Shown piece by piece: positions 1 through 10,104 of a stretch of DNA of 56,658 nt. The notes under the pieces were generated by a model. It was given only the letters and a program-made list of their open reading frames with translations, had not been told where the DNA came from and did no database searches. Origin of the DNA: Paracoccus cavernae. Its GTDB lineage: Bacteria; Pseudomonadota; Alphaproteobacteria; Rhodobacterales; Rhodobacteraceae. Made by a program: the position numbers and the translations under genes. The stretch is taken from contig JAUFRC010000001.1 in assembly GCA_030410095.1 (NCBI GenBank), positions 3,480,001 through 3,536,658 of the forward strand, in the 5' to 3' direction. The stretch's first letter is position 1; each line of letters begins with the position of its first letter.

Positions 1-2771
<2,771 letters not shown>

Positions 2772-2885
2772 TGATCCGGAAGAAGGCAGACCAGTACGTG
2801 AAAAACATTCGCGGAAAACCCTTCCTCCAATGCATCCTTGGACATCGTATCCCGCTCGCGGGAAACGCCGATTGCTTCTTTCCTG

Positions 2886-3002
2886 GTCTGGTGGCTTTAG
2901 CACGAGCAAAACACCCGATCCCATCCCGAACTCGGCCGTTAAGTGCCGTTGCGCCAATGGTACTGCGTCTCAAGACGTGGGAGAGTAGGTCACCGCCAGA
3001 CC
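2886..3002 (+). rRNA. 5S ribosomal RNA
   Basis: About 117 nt. The ends pair (GTCTGG at the 5' end with CCAGAC at the 3' end), and the conserved core CCGATCCCATCCCGAACTCG is present. It lies about 115 nt downstream of 23S in the same operon. Confidence 0.95.
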
Positions 3003-3071
3003 TGGAAAGAAGCAAATAATTCTCTCAAAACGATAACAATATACCGCGATCAAAACACCGAACGCGCATGG

Positions 3072-3147
<76 letters not shown>

Positions 3148-3183
3148 ATACTAATTCTTCAATAATATCAACGGCCTCGATGC

Positions 3184-4806
3184 TCATGCCCGAGGCCGCA
3201 TGTGCATGTCCGCCGTTTGAGCCTCCTGCATGGGCTGACCGTTGGCCAGGCGCAACAGCCCCGCCAAGGCGCCATGCAGGTCGATTGCCAGATCCTTGCC
3301 ATCGGGCTTGGGCGTCAGCACGATCTTCTCGATAAGGCCGCGGATCGCCTCCTTGGCCTCTTCCTGGCCCTCGGCATCGGAGAGGCCGCAGATCAACTGG
3401 CCGACGCGGGTCCGATAGGTCTTCGCCATCGACGGATGAAACCGCACCGGATCCGGGGAAGCGGAGGAGAGCAGCTGACGTTCCAGCTCCTGGCGGCGGC
3501 CATCCAGCTCGATCATCCGGTCCCTGACCTGTTCCGCAGGCACCCCGGCGATGATCGCATCGATGAGCTTCTTGTGATCGGCCCTGACCTGGCGCATGTC
3601 TCGCTCCAGCACGCTGCGTCCGACAGTGGCCTGAGCCTGCAGCCGGTTGCGTTCGGCCGCATATTCCTCGCAAAAGATTTGCACGACCTCCGGATCCATC
3701 AGGCGCTGTTCGAGCGCATTCAGAACCACACTGTCCAGGTCTTCGCGCCGGATCACCGCCATATTGGTGCAGACCGCCGGGCCTTTCTTGCGCGCGGCCG
3801 AACAGCCAAAGGATTCCTTGCTGACCTTGGAAAAGCCGGCATCACAGCAGCCGCAGCGCATCAGCCCGGAGAACAGGAACCGCGGTCGGCGCCGGTCCCA
3901 GACCGGGATGTCGGTGTGTTTTGACTTCAGGGCGCCTTGACGTCGGCGGGCCGCTTGCCAGAGTGCGTCGTCGAGAATGCGCAGCTCCGGTACGTCGGTG
4001 ATCACCCAGTCCGTTTCCGGGTTGAGCCGCGAGATACGCTTGCCGGTGCCCGGGTCCTTGACATATTTGAGCCGGTTCCAGATCTGACGGCCGATATAAA
4101 GTTCGTTGTTCAGGATGCCGGTGCCGCGCTCACTATTGCCGTGAATCGTGGAGGTGCCCCAATGACCGCCCTGCGGCCCGGCAACGGACTCCAGGTTCAA
4201 CTGTTCCGCGATCATCTTCGGCGAAATCCCTTTGGCGTAATCCTCAAAGATCCGTCGCACGACTTTGGCCTGGGCCGGGTCGATCGCACGATCGCCACGG
4301 ATCGGTTCGCCATTCTCGGCATGGCGGATGATGGCCATGTAGCCATAGGTCAGGCCGCCGGCGGATTTACCCGCCAGTGCTCGGCCCTTGAGACCACGAT
4401 GGGTCTTCTTGCCGAGTTCCTTAAGAAAGAGCGCATTCATCGTTCCGGCCAGACCGATATGCATCTCGGAGACCTGACCTTCGCTGATCGTTTCGATCAG
4501 CTGACCATTGAACTGGAGCCTTTGGAAAATCGTCGCAATATCGGCCTGATTGCGGCTGAGCCGGTCCATCGCTTCGGCAATCACAACGTCGAATTGACCG
4601 CTCTGAGAATCGCGCAGCAGCTTTTGCAGGCCCGAGCGCATCATACTGGCGCCGGAAATCGCGCGGTCGGAGTAGACCTCGACCACTTCCACGCCCTGCC
4701 TTGCGGCATAGTCCCGACAAGACCGGATCTGATCCTCAATCGAGGCGTCGCGCTGTAGGTCCGAAGAAAACCGCGCATAGATAGCGGCGCGCAGGGCTTG
4801 GGTCAT
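3184..4806 (-). CDS. Large serine recombinase (site-specific integrase), 540 aa
   Basis: DNA recombinase of the resolvase/invertase superfamily, probably the integrase of the island. The N-terminal resolvase domain (about residues 6-150) starts with YARFSS, which carries the catalytic serine in a Y-x-R-x-S context. It is followed by the Recombinase domain (about 165-300) and a zinc ribbon around 320-350 with CGCC and a later pair of cysteines. A helical, probably coiled-coil segment runs to the C-terminus. Length fits the family. The ATG at 4806 gives the expected start of the first beta strand. The gene is transcribed towards attL and ends 34 nt from it. Serine integrases rarely leave a long tRNA-derived direct repeat, so an unseen or lost tyrosine integrase cannot be ruled out. 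Confidence 0.92.
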   Translation of the reverse strand: MTQALRAAIYARFSSDLQRDASIEDQIRSCRDYAARQGVEVVEVYSDRAISGASMMRSGLQKLLRDSQSGQFDVVIAEAMDRLSRNQADIATIFQRLQFNGQLIETISEGQVSEMHIGLAGTMNALFLKELGKKTHRGLKGRALAGKSAGGLTYGYMAIIRHAENGEPIRGDRAIDPAQAKVVRRIFEDYAKGISPKMIAEQLNLESVAGPQGGHWGTSTIHGNSERGTGILNNELYIGRQIWNRLKYVKDPGTGKRISRLNPETDWVITDVPELRILDDALWQAARRRQGALKSKHTDIPVWDRRRPRFLFSGLMRCGCCDAGFSKVSKESFGCSAARKKGPAVCTNMAVIRREDLDSVVLNALEQRLMDPEVVQIFCEEYAAERNRLQAQATVGRSVLERDMRQVRADHKKLIDAIIAGVPAEQVRDRMIELDGRRQELERQLLSSASPDPVRFHPSMAKTYRTRVGQLICGLSDAEGQEEAKEAIRGLIEKIVLTPKPDGKDLAIDLHGALAGLLRLANGQPMQEAQTADMHMRPRA

Positions 4807-4830
4807 GGCGTGGGCTCCTCGTGGCGTTGG

Positions 4831-5214
4831 TCAGTTCGGGCGGCCCTCCTGTCCATGATCCGCGCGAGCGGCCTGGCGCGCAAGGGCGCGGATGAAGTCG
4901 AGGTAAGCTGCGCGATCATCTGGATCGGCACCAGAGGCCGGCATGGGACGAGCCGGGGCTGTTGCCCCTGTCCGTCCCGTGCGCTGTGCGCCCTGTTGCC
5001 GAATCTGTGCCAAAAGCAAGCCTTCCTCGTGCCGCGAAGAGACGGGCTCTCGCGGGTCATGTTCATCAATCCGGGATTCTGGGTCCGGGTCATGAGGATA
5101 TAATAGAGCATCGATACTCCCCAGAAGGCTTTGCGAACCGTCAGGCTTCGCAATTATGTGGATAACCAGGTTAACGAGATGAAATATAAAGAGAAAATAA
5201 CATCGATAAATCAA
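4831..5214 (-). CDS. Hypothetical protein upstream of the recombinase
   Basis: Up to 127 codons, ending 24 nt before the recombinase start on the same strand, so the two are probably co-transcribed. I do not recognise a family. The first ~25 residues are hydrophobic and come from the AT-rich stretch beyond 5160, so the true start may be an internal codon nearer to 5130. The rest is polar, rich in Asp, Arg and Ala, with a helical C-terminal segment. It could be a small directionality or accessory factor, but nothing in the sequence proves that. Confidence 0.45.
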   Translation of the reverse strand: MIYRCYFLFIFHLVNLVIHIIAKPDGSQSLLGSIDALLYPHDPDPESRIDEHDPREPVSSRHEEGLLLAQIRQQGAQRTGRTGATAPARPMPASGADPDDRAAYLDFIRALARQAARADHGQEGRPN

Positions 5215-5468
5215 AAAGCAGACGGATTAAATATATCTAGTCATGAATCTTTGAAGAGGGAGGTTTGAAAAACTATCAACGCTGGTATCAAAGCTTATAA
5301 AAAAAGACGGATATAAAATATCCAGGGATTAAAATGTAAGATGAATGTGAAAGAGTGAAAGAAGTAAGGGAAGGAGATGTTTCCATAATGGCCGTCGATG
5401 GATGGATATGATCAACCTCCCCGAGGTCAGGTTGGCAGGCGGCCGACGGTCGCCATGTGGCGCGTGTT
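5215..5468. other. AT-rich gap without a gene
   Basis: This stretch is strikingly AT-rich compared with its surroundings and contains only short frames. It separates the integrase end of the island from the broken genes to the right. AT-rich spacers like this often hold the promoter of island genes, but I see no defined motif. Confidence 0.5.
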
Positions 5469-5887
5469 TCATTTTATGCCATGATCGGCCGCGAGCTTGT
5501 GCATGAGGGCGCGATAAGCTTTGAACACCCGATCAAGTGCCACGGGATTGTCGAACGGTGCGAAACCGGGCAAATGGAACTCGACCAAGCCTGCTCCGAG
5601 ATCGGCTTGGCCCATCCGACGCGCAAGTTCCGCCTCGAGTTCGGTGTATGGCCGGCCCAACTTGTACCACCGGCTCACGCTGCGGGGGCCAGCCTGCGTC
5701 GCGGTCGAGCGCGATAAGGCGCGAGATGGTGATCATGTTGGTGCCGAGCTGTGGATGGCCTGTCACTTCGCCCCAGAGGACGGTGATTGGGGTGGGGTGC
5801 GATGCGATCATGATGCGCCAGAAGTCGAGGATCGGCGCGGTGGCGAGTTCGTCATCCGTTGGCCCGCGTTTTGCGGCGCGAATTGAG
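5469..5887 (-). pseudogene. Hypothetical protein, frameshifted
   Basis: Two minus-strand frames join into one polypeptide if one base is removed from the five-G run near 5686-5690. The join links the stretch with GEVTGHPQLG and LIALDRDAGW to SRWYKLGRPYTELEAEL. The rebuilt protein is about 140 residues with a conserved-looking SRWYKLGRP motif and a helical C-terminus. I do not recognise it firmly. It lies directly downstream of the FtsH-like remnant on the same strand, so the two probably formed an operon before IS21 insertion. The upstream part of the frame has a TAA and no clear start. Confidence 0.45.
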
Positions 5888-5924
5888 TCAAGGATGCGCT
5901 GGACTTGTTAAAGCGGTGCGGGAG

Positions 5925-6361
5925 TCATGGGCTGCAGGTGGTCGGATCATGGTGCGGTTCGGGGCCCGGACGGTTGCGACGGTGCCGCATAGGGCGGTTG
6001 CCGTGGTGGCTGCTCGGGTTCCCGAAACCGGTCCGTTGCAGATCTGCGCTGGAGAGATGCCGTTGCTGCTGCAACGCTCGGGCGATCGCGATCAATTGCT
6101 CCTGATGCTGGCGCAGGATGACCGCGGCTCTGTCTTCACCTTTCCGTAGCCGTTTCCGGATCATGTCCTGAGTGGCGGCGTCGAGCTTGTCGAACTCATC
6201 CACGCCGGACCAGATCGGCCCTTGCGCGCCAAGGCCGAACTGCGTCTCGATCATGGTGGCGATGCGGGTCGCGATGGCCAGGTCGGATTCCTCGCCGCCG
6301 CCCGCGCCGGCCGACACATCGCCGAGGATGACTTGTTCCGCAGTGCGTCCTGCCAGCGTGT
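5925..6361 (-). pseudogene. C-terminal remnant of an FtsH-like AAA/peptidase M41 protein
   Basis: The reading frame enters from the IS21 left end and continues NTLAGRTAEQVILGDV, then SAGAGGGEESDLAIATRIA. This matches the helical C-terminal half of the FtsH M41 peptidase domain, where the LAGR-AE and SGA-SDL-AT motifs are conserved. The AAA ATPase domain and the HExxH zinc site are missing because IS21 (6362-8899) truncates the gene, and no N-terminal part lies on the other side. The tail after about residue 105 is rich in Pro, His and Arg and not FtsH-like. Short FtsH-like ATPases of this sort occur on plasmids and islands of alphaproteobacteria; that last point is family knowledge, not seen here. 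Confidence 0.6.
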
Positions 6362-6474
6362 TGTTGATTTCCGTCGAGACGTGACCCGGTAGACGGGATA
6401 ATTTTCATTGAGAATTGACCCATGTGACCCTTCTCCCAACGCAGCGAGCGACGGGGGACCGAGGAGTGATCCAC

Positions 6475-8043
6475 ATGGGACTTTTGAATGTCATCCGGCG
6501 GATGGCCCTGCGACAGAAACTGCCGATCCGTGAGATCGCACGTCGCACTGGTTTGTCGCGCAACACCATCAAGAAGTATCTGAACTCTGGCACGGTCGAG
6601 CCGAAGTTCGCGGTTCCGGAGCGTCCGAGCAAGCTTGATCCTTTTGCGGACAAGCTTGCGGCATGGCTGAAGACCGAGGCGTCCAAATCACGTAAGCAGC
6701 GCCGTCCTCTGACACGGCTTCACGCTGATCTCGTGGCTCTTGGCTTCACCGGTTCTTATGGCAGAGTTGCGGCCTTCGCCCGTGCGTGGCGGGCAGACCG
6801 CCAGCGTGAACAACAAACGACGGGGCGCGGCAGTTTCGTGCCACTGAGCTTCCGAGCGGGTGAAGCCTTCCAGTTCGACTGGAGCGAAGACTACGCGGTT
6901 TTTGGCGGTGAGCGCACAAAGTTGCAGGTTGCGCATATCAAGCTGTCTCACAGCCGGGCGTTCCTCGTGCGGGCATATCTGCTTCAGACCCACGAGATGC
7001 TGTTCGATGCCCACTGGCACGGTTTCCGTGTTCTGGGCGGTGTGCCGGAACGTGGCATCTACGATAGTGAGGCGTGAGCCGCCACCGGTCCGAGGCCATG
7101 CCGAACGAAGACAGCGGTGGATCGGATCGGGCGCGGCAAGGAGCGACAGGTCAACATGCGCTTCCTCGCCATGGCCAACCATTATGTCTTCGAGCCGGAA
7201 TTCTGCAATCCGGCCGCAGGTTGGGAGAAGGGTCAGGTCGAGAAGAACGTCCAGGATGCACGACCGCGGCTTTGGCAGCCGATGCCGGACTTTCCCGATC
7301 TCGCGGCGCTGAATGATTGGCTGGAACAGCGCTGCAAGGCGCTCTGGCAGGAGATCCCGCATGGCCGTCTGGCTGGGACTGTGGCCGATGCCTGGGCTGA
7401 GGAACAGGCCGCGTTGATGCCGGTGCCGCCGGCCTTCGATGGCTTCATCGAATGGAGCAAGCGCGTCTCTCCCACCTGTCTGATCAGCTTCGAGCGCACT
7501 CGCTACAGCGTGCCGGCGTCGTTCGCGAACCGCCCTGTCAGCCTCCGCGTCTATCCTGACCGGCTCGTCATCGCCGCAGAGGGCCAGATCCTATGCGAGC
7601 ATGCACGGCGGATTGACCGCTCCCACCAACTACCGCCGCAAACGGTCTACGACTGGCGGCATTATTTGGCGGTCATCCAGCGCAAACCTGGCGCGCTCAG
7701 GAATGGCGCTCCGTTTGCCGAGCTGCCGCCAGGATTCAAGCAGTTGCAGGAACAGATGCTGCGACGTCCTGGTGGAGACCGTGAGATGGTCGATATCCTT
7801 GCATTGGTCCTGCACCATGACGAGCAAGCTGTTCTGACCGCTGTGGAACTGGCTTTGGCCGAAGGGGTCGCGACCAAGACACATGTGCTGAATATTCTCC
7901 ATCGCCTGATTGATGGCAAAACCAACGATGGGCCGCTCATCGATACGCCCCAAGCGCTCGCGCTGCGCCGCGAGCCTAAGGCAAATGTCGGGCGCTACGA
8001 CGATCTGCGGGCCCATAACACCGGAGGCCGCCATGCGTCATGA
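6475..8043 (+). pseudogene. istA: IS21 transposase IstA, disrupted by a 37-nt insertion
   Basis: DDE transposase of IS21. The start at 6475 follows a GAGGAG ribosome site and gives MGLLNVIRRM, with a helix-turn-helix at residues 20-40 (IREIARRTGLSRNTIKKYL). The integrase core has the first Asp in FDWSEDYA, and the catalytic Glu lies in GWEKGQVEKN in the second half. The frame stops at 7077 because 37 nt (7067-7103) sit inside the GIYDN motif and two bases of the original codons are gone. Translation resumes as a long frame at 7117-8043 (308 codons). The end overlaps istB by 11 nt, as usual for istAB. The product is probably inactive unless the element is supplied in trans. Confidence 0.88.
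7067..7103 (+). repeat. 37-nt hairpin insertion inside istA copy 1
   Basis: Extra sequence absent from canonical istA, interrupting the GIYDNMKTAV region. The ends pair (GGCGTG at 7071-7076 with CATGCC at 7097-7102, one G-T pair; then GCC with GGC), so it can form a hairpin. The same 37 nt occur at the same codon in IS21 copy 2 (20140-20176). Confidence 0.6.
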
Positions 8044-8815
8044 TCCCGCCAGCGGCGCCGTCATTATCATGCTTCGCAGCCTCAAGATGCATGGCATGGC
8101 GCAGGCCGTGACCGATTTGATTGAGCAAGGCGCGCCTGCATTCGAAGCGGCAGTTCCGATCCTAACCCAGCTGTTGAAGGCGGAGATGGCCGAACGAGAG
8201 GTCCGGTCGATTGCCTATCATATGAAAGCGGCACGCTTTCCGGCCTACAAAGACCTGTCGGGTTTCGACTTCTCAAGCAGCGAGATGAATGAAGCCACGG
8301 TGCGCCAGCTCCATCGATGCGAGTTCATGGAGGGGGCGCAGAATATCGTGCTCATCGGTGGGCCCGGCACCGGAAAGACCCATGTTGCGACCGCGCTTGG
8401 CATCCAGGCCATTGAGCATCACCGCCGCAAGGTGCGGTTCTTCTCGACCATCGAATTGGTCAACGCCCTTGAGCAGGAAAAGACGAAGGGAAAGGCAGGC
8501 CAGCTTGCCGAGACCCTTGTGCGCCTCGACCTCGTGATCCTCGACGAGCTGGGTTACCTGCCGTTCAGCGCCTCAGGCGGCGCACTGCTCTTCCATCTGC
8601 TGAGCAAGCTTTACGAACGCACCAGTGTCATCATCACCACAAATCTCAGCTTCAGCGAATGGGCCACGGTCTTTGGCGACGCCAAGATGACCACGGCGCT
8701 GCTCGATCGGCTTACTCACCGTTGTCATATCCTGGAAACCGGTAACGACAGCTTCCGCTTCAAAGCCAGCACCGAAGCAGCAGCCCGAAAGAAAAAGGAG
8801 GCTGCGATGACTTGA
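8033..8815 (+). CDS. istB: IS21 helper ATPase IstB
   Basis: AAA+ ATPase that assists IstA in target capture. About 260 residues, the normal family length. Walker A is GGPGTGKTH, Walker B is LVILDELGYLPF, and sensor-like motifs follow. The start at 8033 is chosen over the longer frame because GGAGG lies just upstream and it gives the usual 11-nt overlap with istA. Intact, unlike its partner. Confidence 0.92.
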   Translation: MRHDPASGAVIIMLRSLKMHGMAQAVTDLIEQGAPAFEAAVPILTQLLKAEMAEREVRSIAYHMKAARFPAYKDLSGFDFSSSEMNEATVRQLHRCEFMEGAQNIVLIGGPGTGKTHVATALGIQAIEHHRRKVRFFSTIELVNALEQEKTKGKAGQLAETLVRLDLVILDELGYLPFSASGGALLFHLLSKLYERTSVIITTNLSFSEWATVFGDAKMTTALLDRLTHRCHILETGNDSFRFKASTEAAARKKKEAAMT

Positions 8816-8893
8816 CCCAAACATGACCCGCTTCGCATAATCTAAAGGTGGGTCAGTTCTCGGTGGAAAAACCGGGTCACGTCTCGACAGAAA

Positions 8894-9109
8894 TCAACAC
8901 TCATATGGGGCAATGACGCGATAAGCAGCGTCTGAGATGGCAAGAGGTTCCGCCTTCTCGAGCGCATCTTTCAGGCCGTCTATGGCCTTCGAGAGCTGTT
9001 CAATGTTTCGGCGGAATTTTTCTTTCTCAGCAGTCTTGATGATGATTGTGCTCGTCATGATGTCACTTAGTTCGCGCAAGGGATGTTTCATTGACAAATG
9101 TACAACCAT
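8894..9109 (-). CDS. Small hypothetical protein, C-terminus cut by IS21
   Basis: 71 codons or fewer. An internal ATG at 9058 gives MTSTIIIKTAEKEKF. The product is mostly helical and charged, with heptad-like spacing from KEKFRRNIEQLSKAI to LKDALEKAEP. The stop codon is formed by the IS21 right end (8894-8896), so the original C-terminus is lost. No family recognised and no clear ribosome site, so it may not be expressed. Confidence 0.35.
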   Translation of the reverse strand: MVVHLSMKHPLRELSDIMTSTIIIKTAEKEKFRRNIEQLSKAIDGLKDALEKAEPLAISDAAYRVIAPYEC

Positions 9110-9152
9110 AAGCAGGTTAGCTTGAAAAGATGTGATTAAAATGAGCCTCTGG

Positions 9153-9361
9153 TCATTTTGAATTACTCCTGTTCCGCCACCTGCCCATAGGCGAAGTCGA
9201 TGTGCTCCTTACAAGATCCCATGGCTCTTGGATCGCGGGCGTGCCCTCGGTCGCTATGGCGCGGCGAAGGACGTTGATCTCGGCGTACATTTTCGTGCCG
9301 CGCCGGTTGCCGTAACGGGCGGGCCTCCCAAGTTTATCCGCAAGGCCCGCGGGCGTCAGTC
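9153..9361 (-). pseudogene. C-terminal fragment of an unidentified protein, cut by an IS21 end
   Basis: A minus-strand frame entering from the solo IS21 end reads LTPAGLADKLGRPARYGNRR and on through TKMYAEINVLRRAIATEG before stopping at 9153. The composition is protein-like and the segment looks like a DNA-binding or domain-end sequence, but I cannot name the family. The 5' part is absent. Whether the piece is real coding sequence is uncertain. Confidence 0.3.
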
Positions 9362-9463
9362 TGTTGATTTCCGTCGAGACGTGACCCGGTAGACGGGATA
9401 ATTTTCATTAAGAATTGACCCATGTGACCCTTCTCCCAACGCAGCGAGCGACGGGGACCGAGG
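9362..9463 (+). repeat. Solo left end of the IS21 element
   Basis: 102 nt nearly identical to the start of IS21 copy 1, from TGTTGATTTCC to GACGGGGACCGAGG, ending just before the istA ribosome site. No transposase follows. It truncates genes on both sides (9153-9361 and 9463-9530), which suggests a deletion that ended in or near an IS21 copy. Confidence 0.88.
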
Positions 9464-9530
9464 CCAGCGGCGCGATACCGATGATGACCATCGCGATCAT
9501 CAGCCATATCCGGCGGGGCACTTTGCTCAT
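9463..9530 (-). pseudogene. Start of a membrane or secreted protein gene, cut by the IS21 end
   Basis: A good ribosome site (GGAGG) precedes ATG at 9530, giving MSKVPRRIWLMIAMVIIGIA, a positively charged start followed by a hydrophobic segment typical of a signal peptide or anchor. After about 25 codons the frame runs into the IS21 left end and the native sequence stops. It lies 14 nt downstream of the next gene on the same strand, probably the same operon. Confidence 0.5.
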
Positions 9531-9543
9531 CCTTGCCTCCGGA

Positions 9544-9901
9544 TCAGCTGCGTATGCGTCCTGTGACTGCCGCTCCGAGCAACGCCACCAGCCCCGCGCC
9601 AATCGCCGCCCAATCGAGAAGATGTGCGTTTAGGTCGCCCTGATTGGCTGCAGATATTCGGCGGGCTGCCGCCTGCGCGTCATCGCCCGACGCCTGCGCA
9701 TCCATCATCGCGACCATACCGATATCGCGGCATTTGGGCAGCAGGAGCGACAGGGCTTCGGCGTCGTTTGCACTCTGGTCGCGGACCAGCTGTTCGCATC
9801 GCGCCAAATCTGCCGCACTGACGCGCGCCCCGGCAAACTGCCGATAGCCGCAGCCCAATGATAGCAAGAAGAAGTTTCTGCACAGGAGTATCCATCCGCA
9901 T
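9544..9901 (-). CDS. Small membrane-anchored hypothetical protein, frameshifted
   Basis: AGGAGG lies about 8 nt before ATG at 9901. The first frame gives MRMDTPVQKLLLAIIGL, a signal or anchor segment. One indel near 9845 then joins it to SAADLARCEQLVRDQSAND and a C-terminal hydrophobic helix (LLDWAAIGAGLVALLGAAV) before the stop at 9544. The rebuilt protein is about 118 residues, with two membrane segments around a soluble middle containing two cysteines. Function unknown. It is divergent from the large secreted protein gene that starts at 10105. Confidence 0.5.
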
Positions 9902-10104
9902 TTCCAATTTCCTCCTGTAGCACACAAGTCTACCACGAACAGCCATGCCGGATCCGGGCCAGAAGCATATGCCATGCGGCGCGGCGGAAGAATGCTGGAT
10001 GCTGAGTCTGAGTGCTTGGAACCGGCCGCATTCAGGTCCATTCTGTCAGGCATCCGCGGGCGGTGTCTGGGCGGACCCCAACGAAATAGCTTTGGCGACG
10101 TTTG

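Larger units (their letters stand above)
6362..8899 (+). mobile_element. IS21-family insertion sequence, full length (copy 1)
   Basis: The left end TGTTGATTTCCGTCGAGACG and the right end (complement TGTTGATTTCTGTCGAGACG) form terminal inverted repeats that stay similar for about 50 nt and both contain TGACCC. The element carries istA, broken by an insertion, and istB, intact. No target duplication is evident. It truncates the FtsH-like gene on the left and supplies the stop codon of a small frame on the right. The same left end is present at 9362 and 19397. Confidence 0.93.
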
